Source: Seriola aureovittata (taxonomy: Eukaryota; Chordata; Actinopteri; Carangiformes; Carangidae). Taken from it: a DNA stretch of 64,000 nt. Below are positions 1-12,544 of the stretch, piece after piece (position 1 is the first letter of the stretch; each line of letters begins with the position of its first letter). The notes under the pieces are model-generated. The model was not told the origin of the DNA and did not search any database. It saw only the letters and a list, made by a program, of their open reading frames with translations. The stretch lies in the NCBI RefSeq assembly GCF_021018895.1, contig NC_079374.1, forward strand, positions 7,591,712 to 7,655,711. The letters run 5' to 3'. Position numbers and translations under genes: made by a program.

Positions 1-222
1 CATTAAAACCTTTTCAACTTCAGCTATTCTATAGGGTAGTACGATCATCCTGATTGATCAATTTCTGTTGTACAGAGTTGAGCCAGATCAGAAATGATCT
101 GACAACCATGATGAAAATCTGTGAAAAACAGTCAAGTCAAACTATGAAAATGTCACTTACTAATTAATCATATAGTACATAAGATGCATTTCTATCTTGA
201 TAGCGTACTGAGGTAATCTTAC

Positions 223-394
223 CGCCAAAGGGGAATACAGGCGATACCGGGCACAGTCATGGCCAGTGACAGCTGTCTCCAGTTCCTGACCAGGTAGGCG
301 GTGCCAGGCAGCAGCATCATAGCGATCACGTAGACAAAAGGCAAAAACAGGCAGGAGAAGAGAACTCTGCTCGAACCAATCAGGATCTCTGAAC
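223..394 (-). CDS. slc22a4/5-like exon 5 (TM5-TM6 region)
   Basis: Acceptor CCCCACAG|GTTCAG and donor TGGCG|GTAAGA give 172 nt coding SEILIGSSRVLFSCLFLPFV and YVIAMMLLPGTAYLVRNWRQ and then LSLAMTVPGIACIPLW. SEILIGSSR corresponds to TEILGKSVR of OCTN2. The exon ends mid-codon (2 nt carried), so the next exon, expected to carry FIPESPRW, must lie left of position 1. I see no exon in 1-222. Confidence 0.9.
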
Positions 395-524
395 CTGTGG
401 GGGGAAACGCTATGTTTATTTTGGGGTTGGAAGCTATGACTTAATACAAGGCCCAAAGAGACAGAAGAAGATGGTGAACATTTTAAATTTAGACAATTTA
501 GAACAACACAAAACAACAACAACT

Positions 525-525
525 G

Positions 526-573
<48 letters not shown>
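525..573. repeat. (AAC)n microsatellite in slc22a intron 4
   Basis: About 16 units of AAC/ACA close to the donor end of the short intron 395-601. Confidence 0.9.
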
Positions 574-601
574 GTGTCCTGAAATTGGAAATAATCCTTA
601 C

Positions 602-756
602 CTAGTACAAATACAACTATGTAGCAGGCGATCTGACCCATGCCCAGCATGAAGAAGAGCACAGTGAAGACGGGCCAGGACGGAGCGAAAGCCAGAGCGC
701 CGCTGAAGATGGTAAGCATGGCGATAGAGCCGAACAGAACAGGTTTCCTGCCAAAC
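602..756 (-). CDS. slc22a4/5-like exon 4 (MFS loop, TM3-TM4)
   Basis: Acceptor CTACAG|GTTTGG completes the Arg of GQISD-R and continues FGRKPVLFGSIAMLTIFSGA, then LFFMLGMGQIACYIVVFVLG. Donor is CTAG|GTAAGG, phase 1. RFGRKP is the conserved MFS loop after TM2, and GMGQI...FVLG matches GMGQISNYVAAFVLG of OCTN2. Confidence 0.9.
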
Positions 757-927
757 CTGTAGTACAAATGCAACAGAGTGGTGTCAGCAACAAAAGCAAC
801 ATAACAGTCCTCAGATATTAATGCCCAAGAAGAAAAACACTGAAGGCTGAAGATATTTTTGGCAGTATTCATCAGCAGCTGCGAGGATTAGGTACGGGAG
901 ACAGTTTGAGCTAAAAGTGTAAAGTAC

Positions 928-1031
928 CGGTCAGAGATCTGGCCAGAGACAAAGCATCCGCACACCCCTCCCAGGAAGTACACAAGAGAGGTCAGAGGTT
1001 GTTTCCACTGGTCACTGCACACAAGGTTAAA
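928..1031 (-). CDS. slc22a4/5-like exon 3 (TM2)
   Basis: Acceptor CTTCCAG|TTTAAC and donor GACCG|GTACTT give 104 nt coding FNLVCSDQWKQPLTSLVYFL and then GGVCGCFVSGQISD plus two bases of an Arg codon. Human OCTN2 has WNLVC at this exon start; here the Trp is Phe. The exon is too short and split to show up as a clear single open frame, but the homology and both splice sites are clear. Confidence 0.88.
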
Positions 1032-1458
1032 CTGGAAGACAAAGGGACTTATGGGGATTCTGGACAACCAAAATAGAATTTGAAATCCATTTTCAAATAA
1101 AGGTAAAACGGAAATTTAGCTGTTGCACCAGAAGTTGTGGCACAGACACACTCCTCAGATGGATGACATAAGCAGGACCCCAATCCAGTCATTGCTAGTT
1201 TTTAATCTGAGCTTCCTGTAGACATCTGAGGTCAGTCAATGATTGGTGACCACTGAGAAAGGTCAAGATGTCCTGGTTTTACAGACACAAGCTGTTGTGA
1301 CCACACTGGATCCTTATATAACATGCTGCAGTCTAAACAGTAACATACAGTAGGCAGGAGGAGGGGGTGTCACCAATAGCAACAACAAAAAAAGTGAAGT
1401 TACAGATACTGTTATCGTGTTAGTATGTGGAGGAGATGCAGTAGTAATAGTTCAGTAC

Positions 1459-1674
1459 CTCTGTGACAATAGTGGATTGGTAGTACTCTGTACTGTAGAT
1501 CCATCCATCTTTACAGCCCTCCTGCTTCAGGCTGGAGAGGAAGACCTCTGGACCAGATCCAGAGAGGTTCTGGATTTGATCTAGGCTGGGTCTGGTTCCC
1601 ATTGCAGACAGGTTCTGCACCAGGTCCAGCTCGTACCGGCTACAACTGCTCCTCTCCGTCAACCCGGCCACCTG
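1459..1674 (-). CDS. slc22a4/5-like exon 2 (extracellular loop)
   Basis: 72 codons from QVAGLTERSSCSRYELDLVQ to the OCTN-conserved CKDGWIYS...STIVTE. Donor is GAG|GTACTG. The acceptor is the tandem GGTCAGCAG, so the exon may begin at 1674 or 1671; both keep frame, and the protein would differ by one Gln. Two NLS sequons and conserved cysteines fit the glycosylated, disulphide-bonded first loop of SLC22 proteins. Confidence 0.88.
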
Positions 1675-3185
1675 CTGACCAGGAAACAACATCATCACTA
1701 TTTCCAACCTCCACTGTGTCTGCAGAATCAGTCAGGAGAGAGCAGACCGCATCTGTTCAAACTAGACCAGTTTTAACCTGCATGGGGATCAGAGCATACA
1801 CACACTATACAGTAAATTATTAGCTGGCTGTATATAACAAATAACCTTATTTTAAACCCAGTATCCCACAGTGCTGCAATAAATATAGAATATTTACCCA
1901 AGTATTGTACTTAAGTAGTACTTTATATTATATACTATACTTATACTACTACACTACATATCAGAGGTAAATATTGTAGCCTACCTTTTACTCCACTACT
2001 TGTATTTAACACCCACACTTATCCAAATATGTGATAAACATATACAACATGATCCATTTTTATATCAACATTAAAATGCTTCTTACATGTTAATGCATCA
2101 GTAATAATATGAACTGAGAGAAGCCATTCAGCTGCATAATGAGTATTTTTACTTTTAATACTTTACATTGTGCTGATAATACTTCTGTTGTTTTCTTTAG
2201 TAAGAGTTTGAATGCATGAATTTGACACATAATGCAGTATTTTTACATTGTTGTATTTATACCTTTACTTGAGAAGAAGATGTGGATTGTTCTTTCTTTA
2301 CTGGTGAACCATAATGTTAATGTTGTCACCGGTTTATATTGAGAACAGTTGTCACTTGTGCTTTGGTCTCGAAACACATGTTGCTCTTGAGTTTTTCAAA
2401 TATAATTTTCAAGTCTTTGTGCACCACCAACAGTGTTTCCATCCATAACATTGTAGCGAGATGTGGGTGGGAGTCGTGGCGAAGATCATGAGAGAACATG
2501 AGGGTAACATAAAATATATCAGTCCCAGGGGGGAGATGAATAATCCTAAAACTATCGGCAAGGCCAGATACCACTGAGGTGAAGTTCTGTAACTTTCCTA
2601 CTGAGAAAAGAAGTCAAAAGTTCAGCTGCAGAAGCGGTTCAGGAGAAAGCCCCGTGTTGAATCCCTTCTTAAAACCTATCAAGTCCTTTGATTAGATTTT
2701 ATAGAAAAGAAACACTGTATGAGTGTTGTCAATGTTCAGTTCAATGACTGGTCACCTTTAGAAACCAATCTTTAATAATAGTTAATGTACACGGCCAGCT
2801 GGTCTGTGTAAGTGAGGACTGTTGTGAACGTTTTCCAAAGTAAAGGATTTTCTATCTGTGTCACATTTACTATAAAACCTCAAACCAGTGAGACCGATGT
2901 AAACAATGAATTTTCAGCACTGAATGCTTTTCAGTCAGGTGTTTTTTTTGAAGACTTTTCTCATACTTGTCACTTTTATAACCCATAATTATCTTCAAAT
3001 ACTCATCTCGTCTTGCACTTTATATGACTATAAACACACTTTCAGTGTAGATCAAACAGAAACTGTAGTGGACAGTCAGTAGGACGACATGACAGAAATT
3101 CTGATTTGGGAAATGGGCTAATAAATTGAATTTGTACGTCAGTGTAGAGTGTGATCCCCTGGTTCCAGTTCGGATGGGTTCTAAC

Positions 3186-3395
3186 CTGTAGTGGGATGCT
3201 GGCCTGGATCCACTCTTCGCTCAGATTGCTGTGGGCTGGGATGTGGCAGTGGTGGGGGGGGCTAGCCAGCAGGAAGATGACAGACAGGAGGTTGTAGCCA
3301 CATGGAACAACGGTGAGACAGAGCAGGAAGAAGACTCTCCTCTGGAACGGGCCCCAGGTCCCCAGGAACGACACCGACTCCTCGTAGTCCTGCAT
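3186..3395 (-). CDS. slc22a4/5-like exon 1 (start codon, TM1, start of extracellular loop)
   Basis: ATG at 3393-3395 in good context (A at -3). It codes 70 residues ending ...SIPLQ, followed by the donor CAG|GTTAGA (GT at 3185-3184), phase 0. The hydrophobic stretch VFFLLCLTVVPCGYNLLSVI is TM1. The exon holds only about half of what human SLC22A5 exon 1 encodes (c.1-393 from memory), so an additional intron interrupts the loop here. A TATATA at about 3437-3442, some 45 bp upstream of the ATG, could be a TATA element, but this is weak. Confidence 0.9.
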
Positions 3396-5600
3396 TTTAC
3401 TGGACTCTGCTTAAACTCTGTTCTAGTTGTTGATGCTATATAAGTTGATGCTGTTATAGGTACTGAAGCAACTATAACAATTAGGTTGACTATACATGCA
3501 CGAACAATATCTATCTCAATACTACAAATACTTTTAGAGCTACGTTTAGAAAATATTTATGCTGGAGTTCTATTATTGTGATAGCTGTAAAAAAACTACT
3601 AATCTATAAGCAATATTACAACAATAAGTACAAATGCTTCCTGTTACTACAAGTATAATAACTAGTTCTCCCACCAGTACAAGTTCTACTACAATAAATG
3701 TAAATATAATGGCTATTTGAGTACAAATACTATTATGACTCCTGTTGTAGTGTCAGCTTCTCTCTGCAGGATCTCTCTGTCGCTTCACACCTCCTTTATC
3801 CAGACAAAAGAACTCCTCCTCTCTCCTCCTCCTCCCCCTCTCATCCTCCTTCAGAAGGCTGAAAAAAACTACACTTCTTATCAGAAATATATATAAAGTG
3901 AGCAGAAACATTGTGTCCATTTTGAAAGGTAGAAGTGATGATTATTGGGACTAAATGAAATCAAGTATTAAGAGTTAGTAACAGAGGGTTTCAAAGATTG
4001 TTTTGTTTTTCATATCATTAAGTGCCTTTTCATACCAGTGATTATTAAAGATGGTAAATAGTCAGATTAAATGTAATCACTCTTGACTGATTTAAGAGAC
4101 TCAAAAACCTCTTTGGTTTAGTATTAATTAATTCAGTTTTGGAAGTCATGATGTATTAAAGATCAATCACATTTGTTTTTAATCATTCAGGTTTAATATC
4201 AATTCAGAGCCCCAAAAAGTTGCAAGGAATTAAATTTTTATAATGGATAAATAATAATATGGAGAAAGTTATTATTAAGTTATATTTCCAAAGATACTAA
4301 TGATTATTTCTATGCTTCAGTTGTGCAGGTCACGTGGAAGGAATCTCATCTGTCACCAAGATTTTAGAGGTAATTTGAAGACACTACAAGTCTCTGTTGA
4401 TTTTGTTTTATTGTTTATGTAAGGCCGTCACTGCGTGTTTGAGGACTGCATGTGTGTCATAATCTACTGGTTCAGGGCGAGACAGCACTGCACTGAAGAT
4501 GCCTCATCAGCTTTTAACCGGCCTGATCATTTATTTACCACGGAGCAGGAGACACTGATTTCACGGTAAATGATCAAACCAGTCAAAAGCTTCCTGTCCA
4601 GTCCAGTTGTGTCTGTCCGATGACCTCGCCTGTACCGGTTTGCTCAGGTAAGATGGATAGTAGGTGACACGTCTCTGTTCAAGTGCTTGGCTCCCTATGA
4701 TGCCACTTGGATCCAGACCACACTTAGCCAGAGACTCATAGTTAAAGCGTGGACTTTGTACAAGCTTAAAAGTAGAGTTTCCTCCTCTCACTCTCCTTTG
4801 TTTCAGTTGATTAACAGGATTATGTAAGGAAATGGCAGAAGTGACTTGATCATATCAATGGTTCATTCAATAAGCCCAGACCTTGAATGCTATTTTTTGT
4901 GATAAATATCCCTTATGTTGTGCCTTTTATAACATTTCCAATGTTAATTTTTTATTATAAGCAGGTTTCTTTCTCTTTTTCTTTTTACATGCATTCAATC
5001 TTTTTATTACTTTTATTATTGCGCCTTCATTCTTCCTAGTTTTGTGAGTAATTGTGTCTCTGTTGTGTCTGTGATGAACTATTACTGACTGCTGAGCCAT
5101 TGCAAAATTACTTATAGTATACATTTATATGTAAAACGTTACATGCATTTATCTACCGGTAATGCTTAATTGTCTAATAAATGGCTAATCATAAAAAGAA
5201 ACAATCTGATGTTAAATGTGCTGTAATGAGATCAAGAGAACAGCAGAATAAGACGTGTTGTCTTCTGTTACAAGCACAAATGATCTGTTTCTTATGGGAA
5301 ACAGTCTGCAGAGGTAGGAGTATGGGAGCGGGCAGTTTCCCATCAGGGCTCACTGTGTTAACATCCAAGGCCATATGTGCAACATGTTTAGTGAAAAAGT
5401 AACTGCTTGATCATAAATATGTCAGGGAGTAAACACTTTCCACTGAGGAGGAAAAAGGTCATTAATTGTAGATCCTGTCGCAGCTGTTTCAATTTCTGCA
5501 GCTCTTCCTCATATTAACCCTCCACACTGTCCACATGTTTTCAGTCCAGTGTCAGTCATAAGTCAACACGGCCCTCATGCAGGCTAAGTGCCCTCTGGTG
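3396..5600. other. slc22a upstream / intergenic DNA, no gene seen
   Basis: AT-rich unique-looking sequence with a TC-rich patch at about 3760-3860 (ctcctcctctctcctcctcc). Open frames on both strands are short and show no recognisable protein. It would contain the slc22a promoter, but I cannot place one with confidence. Confidence 0.5.
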
Positions 5601-5624
5601 GACATGAAAGGAGAATTATTATAG

Positions 5625-6490
5625 TCACGTGAAAATCTGTGGGGTCAAATGAGAAGTCTCATTGGAGTCTTCAAGGTCTCATGAGATTCACTTAGGACAC
5701 GAAAAGGTCACTAAAGATACATCGGTACCTTTCGGGTCACATGAAGAGGTTTGTGAGGTTACATGACAATGGTGGGATATTTAAGATCTTGCGACTTGGT
5801 TCTTGAGACTAGTTTGGGCTTTCATGCGATCCATACGATCAGCTGAAAATCAAATTGTAACTAACTAAGGTTACATGAGAATCGCTGAGGTCACATGGGG
5901 GACCTCTAAGGTCATGAGACTTGTTGAGGTCAAATGAAAGTTGAGGTCACAACTGAGGTCACATGACCGTCTTTAATGTCACATGTGAATGCAGATTTAA
6001 TTCAAAATTTATTTTTTTAAATTATTATTACAGTTATTATTTAAAACTATGTCAGTGTTATAACCTTCACGGTGGGTGATGGCGACCTCTGCTGGTGACT
6101 TTATAGATGCTCTTTATTTGGGTAGGGAATGTAGAGTACAGGCAACAGTTTACTACTCAACTAAAAGATGAGAATTTTAAGATCACAGGTGAGTTTTTGT
6201 CATGAGAGTGTCATGACACTTTAGGTTACATGAGTGTCTATAATGTCACACATGACTTGTTGATGATACATTAAAATTACTGAGGTCTCATGTAGCCTCA
6301 ATGAACTCATGTGACCCCGAAGATTCTCATCATGAGAATCTTTGAGGTCACAAGAGTTATCAAGGTTGAGGTCTCACAAGAATCATTTTATCTCCCATAG
6401 GACTCTGGATCACATGAGGCTCATTGAGGTTACATGAGACTGTTTGAGAGCTCAGGTCATTAAAGTCACATTATCTGTGTTGAGATTACA
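5625..6490. repeat. Degenerate tandem repeat, core GTCACATGAG
   Basis: Words such as gaggtcacatgaga, gaggtcatgagact and ggtctcatgagattc recur roughly every 20-35 bp in two blocks (about 5625-5990 and 6180-6490), separated by AT-rich DNA. Units are diverged, with no fixed period. Most likely an old minisatellite in intergenic DNA. Confidence 0.6.
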
Positions 6491-7412
6491 TGGTGAAAAA
6501 AATGCAAAACTAGATAAAATTAATAAATATCTCCCGTAACTAATGTCTTTACTTGGTAAGAATGTAGGACTGATGTAGGTTGTTCAGCAGTTTTTAATGA
6601 AAACAAAAACAAAAAAAAACAAAGTTACAGAAATAAAATGATAAGGAGAAAAATGTTACATAATCTCAACCTGACAAATCTGTGTTTGCATATCTGCATC
6701 ATAATCTTCATCATCATAAAAAACAAGCTCAGAGAATAAATACTGTACATGAAGAAGTGGTCGGAGGTTCTCTGAAGCAGGAGATGTTGCTTTTTAACAT
6801 GTCTGAAGAAGACTTAACGCTGCTGTTCTGAGCTGAAATATAAAGGAAATATTTGTTTATTTTCACCTTTGAGCAGCTCCTTGCTTTCAGCTTCATCAGC
6901 TCCAATTTAAGCAACTCACCCGTCAAGTATAATCTCTGAAAGGTTTGAATGGTAATGATCGGCTGCAGGGATTGAATATGAACTTGTCAGCCTTTGTTTT
7001 GTTTTCTTTGTGCAGAATCTCAGAAAGCTGAATCTGAAGTGCATCACCACGGTTTGAACGTGAATCTTCAAAACCTGAATTTATTCTTAAAATACATTTG
7101 GAGAAATTTGATCCAATTTAACATTAAAAATTTTGAGAGAAAATTCAAATTCAGTACCTGTTGGCACAAATAACTTTTCAACTAAACTATGCTCAACTAA
7201 AAGGTTGTTTTGTAGAAAACTTAAACGCATCAGATGTGTTACAAACAACTCTGCCTGGATCAGAGATGAGTGCAGCAGTTTGGGTGAACTGCTCCTTTAA
7301 ACACATATTTATTCACTGTTTGCATGTCATATGGATTAATGGAAAATGAGCTTTTATTTTGGAAGCAAAGTGATTAAATCAGATGCATGAGGTTAATTCC
7401 AAGCGTGGAAGG

Positions 7413-7524
<112 letters not shown>

Positions 7525-8204
7525 GTCTCAGTTTTCAACAAAAACATTATGACAGTTTGAACAGAAATGCCGACATATTTACAACATGTCAGCTAGAATC
7601 AACGCTTCATTTTAAACAGTGCATCCCTGTTTGCTTCATTCCAGTATTGCAACTTGGCCAAGTATCGAGACTCGGGCTAGTATGGAGACACCCAGACCTC
7701 TGTATTGCTGATAAGGAAGCAGAGCGAATGGAGAAGCAGCAGCTGATCTGTACATTATTGCATCATGATGACATCTTTAGACAGAGCAGGAAGTTCAGTT
7801 AAGAGCCGAGAGCTCTGTTTTCAAATGAGCGGCTGTCAAACAGCCTGAGTGGAGGTTAATCAGCATCATCAACATGGATTTGACACTTTGTCTTTTTTAC
7901 AATTACATGTTGATGAGATAGAGTTACTGCACCGTGAGACCAAATACTGCATAGATAAACACAGATACATACACACTTAATGTCCTTACACCTGTTTGTT
8001 CATTATTGGAAGACTGAGATGCTTCAAGTTATTCAGGAGGAGGCAGGAAGACAGACAAGAAAATACTGACCATTTGAAACCATAGAAAATAATCAACAAT
8101 CAACCTGTTTGATTATTGAATGATATGAACACCAGTCAGTTGAGAGGTTTACTGAGTGTTGCTGCTTATATTCTTAATATTTCTGATCCAGTCGTGTGGC
8201 TGTG

Positions 8205-8405
8205 AAGTCTGGTCCACACAGTGCTCCTTAATGTGTTTTAAAGCTGCCATTCATATTCTTTTACCCACTTTTATAAAATTGCTTTTCAGCAACTTTAAAA
8301 TAAGATTCATCTTATTGTTTTAGTAATTTTAGATTTTTGTTTTTACTATGTTCTGGTTTTTTTTTGTGAAATACTTTGTAAATGTGCTTTATAAATAAAT
8401 CATTT
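8205..8405 (+). mobile_element. Probable L2-like LINE 3' tail relic
   Basis: The end ctttgtaaatgtgctttata followed by aataaa resembles the 3' ends of teleost L2/Maui non-LTR elements as I remember them. No reverse transcriptase frame is left. Confidence 0.45.
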
Positions 8406-8714
8406 CATTATAGTTATTATTAAAATTAAAATAAGTGCTTGGATAGACATTTTGAAGTAAGAATTCCCAAATGATAATGTTTATTTCATATTATTCCTTG
8501 TAAACTGTAAACATCTTATTTTGCATGTGGTTCATAAGGCCAATGAATAAAGTTAATAAACTCTTTACACTGCAAAACACCAATTAAAACACAGCTTATA
8601 GATATGTTCTTATATTTACAAAAGCAGCTGCTCAATCACTGACATTTATTTGTAGTTTTTTTTAAAAGCAAAAAAATTAGCAAATTTATTCTTGTGATTT
8701 TTTCCCATTAAAAG

Positions 8715-8850
8715 GATAGTTTCACATTTTTTCAAGTTTAGCGTTATACAACACTCACGTTTATTTCAAGAGTTATTGGTCATGCTAATTGTTCCTCTTG
8801 TCCATATTGACTATAAATAAAATGCGCCCCTATACTTTAAGCAGGGTTTT
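8715..8850 (+). repeat. Dispersed percomorph repeat fragment ('aggatagtttcacattttt' family)
   Basis: aaaggatagtttcacatttt, then caacactca, gttcctcttgtccatattga and atgcgcccc follow the order of a very common percomorph interspersed repeat known to me from memory. Class unknown. Diverged. Confidence 0.4.
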
Positions 8851-9264
8851 TATGGTCATGATAAACCTGGAAAAGTCATGGTGTTGAAAAGTTATGGAAA
8901 AAACACAACATCCAAAAAGGTTTTGGAAAAGTTGTGGAAAATATTTTCATAAATGGTTCAGTTTTAAACATGACCACTGACATGATCTCTCCGACCATCA
9001 CACTTTTTTAACTCAACCAATCAGATTTTGAGTATCATTGCTTCAGTTCTTTGTATTATTAATTAATTAATCACAGAGCAGAGCAAGTGACTCCTCCAGG
9101 TAAAACTCTGACTGGTTAAATTATTGACAATGCTGATAGCCAATAAGAGAAGAGTCTTCAGAACCTGGAGATAAACAGACTGAGTAGAAAAGACTCACAA
9201 CAATGATGCCAATTGCTCTGTTACTTTTGTTTTGTTTTTATTTTTATATTTAATTTTTATTGTT

Positions 9265-9392
9265 GTTAATTAATTAATTAATTCTTAATGTGTTTTAATC
9301 TCAATTTGTGTAACTGTGTACGGTGTCCTTGAGTGCCAAGAAAGGCGCCTTTAAATAAAATGTATTATTATTATTATTATTATTATTAACAA
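9265..9392 (+). mobile_element. Non-LTR retrotransposon 3' tail with (TTA)n
   Basis: tgtacggtgtccttgagtgc, aaaggcgcctttaaataaaa and (TTA)n at 9364-9389 form the typical end of a fish CR1/L2/Rex1-type LINE or a SINE that shares its tail. Only the tail remains. Confidence 0.45.
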
Positions 9393-11339
9393 CTGGTCCT
9401 GTCAGATTGGGGAGGAGCTTTTGCACCTCGTCTTTAAGTTTGTGTGAAGTTTTCTTTTATTTTCTATGGTTTCACCTGGTTCTGTGAAACCCTTTCACGA
9501 CTTTTAAACAACCTGCTGATCATCTTAATTTTAGGACTTGAAAAACCTAAAAACACTGGTGAAAGTGACGGACAGACAAAACAATATCCCGATGTTGAGC
9601 ATGGAAGTTCATTCATGAGGGTGATCGGTTTGTGTGACAGAATAACCTCGACTAAAAGGTCCACTTACGAGATTTTTTTCTGAGCTTTCAGTCGTATTGC
9701 ATAGTCATCTTTAGCGAACGGAGCTCGCTCAAGATTCATTACAAAACACAATGAGAATATAAAGCAAACTTATTGCTACACATGTCAGCATAAAAGCGTG
9801 AAAGCGTAGCATGGGGTCCTTACAGCATACTGACGGCACCGCACAATCATATGCCAGCCCAACATGAAAACAGCGTAGTAAGAAAATGTTTTCCAGTCAT
9901 CACGACATCTACAATGGCAGCACAAACCACGCTTCTTAAATGCTGCTGTTAAAGACTTTAAAGACTGCTGTACTGCATTTGAACTTGAGTATTTTGTTTT
10001 TTGTTTTTTTCATTGTCTTTTCCCTTTCTTCCTCTCGGTTAGAAGGTCATCATGTCACAGAAATTCTGATTATGGTTAATGTCGGCTGACGAATTGTCGT
10101 TTTGTCTCGTGAAAACTTCGAGAACCCATCTGCAGCCCTCAGATGTTTCAAGCGTTAAGAAAGCTCGGGTCAGTCATCTGTTTTACCGTTTCATAAAAAC
10201 ATATCATCTGAGCCCTTTGAAGTGACTGAGGATATAAATGGCTGCTTTCTATAGATGTCAGGACGTATTTACGCGCTACGCACTCACGTGGGATGACGAC
10301 AAGTTTTTCTTTTGATTTTTTTTCTTTCTTTCTCCCGGATGTCAGCAGTCACCAAATACTTACTTACTTCACATCTATTGCATGTCTGTCCATCCTGCAT
10401 TTTTGCCCATTAGGGGAGTATTTCCTTGTCCTAATTGAGTGTCTAAGGACAGATGGCGTTATATGCTGTACAGATTGTGAGGCCCCTTGAGGCAGATTTG
10501 TGATTTGTAGTATAAAAAAAAATGGCTTGAATTTAAAATACTAATAAGATCCAGTCATAATGAAAATATACATACAATATTAAGCAATATATAGAGGGTG
10601 AATGGACTGGGAGAGATGGGGTATAAAGTGACATAAAAAATATCCCTCAGTGAATGAACATTGAACACAACGTGAGGTCGTGCTGTAGATCATGCAGTTG
10701 TTTGAAAGTCGTGAAAAAGCTTTTGGTAAATATTTACAACATACACTGTAAAATAAATTATCAGAGCACAGGAAACGCAACCAGAGAAATGTTAATATTT
10801 TGTTTTGATCATGGAAATTGAATAAGCTTATTTAAGGAAAATGTTCCTTTGCTGTTGCAGGTTGTGAAAAGTTCCAGTGATGTGTTAAAGTCTTCAAAAG
10901 TTCCTCCTTGTGATAAAAGCTTAAGTTAAAAGTTCTGCTCAGACGCTTTAAACTCCAGAAAGTTCTGGTGAGATTCAGCAGGAGGAAGATGGAGAGGAAG
11001 AAAACCCGACAGAGTGAGTGTACGCACCTGGCAACAGTCAGTATGAAAGGCCTTCGTCACTGTAAGACCAGGGAATTAGTCTGATCCAGAGTCCAGAGTT
11101 AGTCTGTACCACAGCGGCAGTGGAGACGACAGGGACGACATCAGGTACAGAAAGAGGTGTGGACATCAGACATGAGGAGAAAGAGGAGTTCATGTACTCG
11201 CATTTCAATTCCAAACATACAGCACGAGAACGAGCAACAAACTGTCCTGAATCAATCCTGATGTGACTTTCTGTTGAGGATTATTACCTGTTAAAGCTGA
11301 TTCTCATTTGGATTTCATGACGCCATAAATCCAGAAGAG

Positions 11340-11530
11340 AAAGTTAGGCTAGTTTAGGGTCCCCAACAAATGCACCATTTCCTCCTGTTGAAGTGACATT
11401 TGTTTAAATCTACAGTGTTCAGCTGTTTTATGAAATTGCTGAACCTTTTTTTAAAATAAAACTGCGCACTTGTGAACGGTTTTTACGTCTTCAGTAGGAA
11501 CCAAAAGTGACAAAGACAGCGTGTGGAGGT
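11340..11530 (+). repeat. Dispersed repeat, copy 1 (homologous to 55,800-56,110)
   Basis: Shares ordered blocks with the right-hand copy: ctacagtg..c.gct.gtttta, aaactg..ca.ttgtga, gtttttaa/ac, and cagt.ggaacca followed by aggtcaga versus aagtcaga. The family is not named; it lies between the two genes. Confidence 0.5.
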
Positions 11531-12113
11531 CAGAAAGTATTAACAAATGACCTAATACATTGTTGGTTTTGGTCTTTTCGAGGGATTTGTTGACAGTGTT
11601 AATGATATAAAACCACACCAGTTTAATCCTTTAATTTCTCTTTCTCCACTTCGTAGTTTGTTTGCTCGAGATGTTGTATGTTAGGAACAAGTTGAACGTG
11701 AACGCAGGGACGCTTGAGGGAGGACGCCTGCGACACCACAGTCTGGTACGACATGAAGATGTAGCTGCAGTAGTCATAGCGGTGGCATATTTCATGATGG
11801 AGGACGTCGGCTGAGTTCTCTGACATCTTGTTTGTGCTGGTTATTTGTTCGGACAGGATCAGCCCCCCTCCAAACTCTGAAGACCTGACCCAACTGGACC
11901 TGAACCGGGTTCTGGGTCCAGACTTTCTTATCCACCTTTGTGTCTGGGCTCAACTGAAGCTGCATCTTTAGACTGAAAATCAAAATACAGAAAACGCCAG
12001 TGTGTCTTCACCGTCTTCCTTCGAGATTTCTTTAGATTCTGCTTCTCAGTTCTGGTTCCTCCTGAATCCTGTTTCTGATTCTTGTCATCTCAATCAAACC
12101 AAAAAACTCCAGC

Positions 12114-12412
12114 TTTATTTTCAGCAGATTTAGCGCTGCCACAAATAACATGAACAGTTATAAATGATGAGGTACTTTGGGATTGTTTTTGGTAATAAGG
12201 TCCAAACAAAAGTGTGAATATTCGCACATGTTGACTGTTTCACTGGGTTTCCTTTGAGGTGGACATCCTCTATCTGCTGATTCTGGGACATTACGGAGAC
12301 AACAATGAAGTTTTCCAAATTAGTGCAATTCTGTAATATTTTCATGACTGCATAAACAAATTTCCTGGTTCTTTGTGACTGGTTCTGCTTGGGTTCAGCT
12401 CTGTGGTTTATT
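12114..12412 (-). terminator. Candidate poly(A) signals of znf385
   Basis: On the minus strand AATAAA occurs at 12407-12412, about 271 nt after the stop codon, and again at 12114-12119. Either could end the transcript; nothing in the sequence decides between them. Confidence 0.35.
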
Positions 12413-12544
12413 TAAAGCAACACGTTCATTTTCTAGTTTGGATAAAATCGTCGGTTTGCTTCCGCTGGTTTCGGACCCACGATCCAGACAGAAGGAGGAG
12501 GCTCTGTCCTCTCATGTCTCTTTGTGAAACCTCAGTCAGGTGAG

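Larger units (their letters stand above)
223..3395 (-). other. slc22a4/5-like organic cation/carnitine transporter gene, 5' part (exons 1-5; continues off the left edge)
   Basis: Five exons on the minus strand join in phase into about 285 residues of an SLC22 major-facilitator transporter. The start (MQDYEESVSFLGTWGPFQRR) matches the OCTN1/OCTN2 N-terminus (MRDYDEV.AFLGEWGPFQR as I recall it). Membrane segment 1 is near residues 20-43. A large extracellular loop with three NLS glycosylation sequons follows. STIVTE and NLVC come next, then the MFS signature GQISDRFGRKP (residues 172-182) after TM2, then GMGQI and LVRNWRQL. OCTN proteins sit in the plasma membrane and move carnitine or organic cations; the substrate here is inferred from family only. 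Introns are 1675-3185, 1032-1458, 757-927 and 395-601. The remaining half, including the ESPRWL region, is outside the window. Paralogue (a4, a5 or another OCTN-like) is not resolved. Confidence 0.9.

Noticed and set aside
2326..2574. 82-codon minus-strand frame in slc22a intron 1
   Set aside because: No similarity to the SLC22 family, no fitting splice sites, and exons 1 and 2 join in phase without it.
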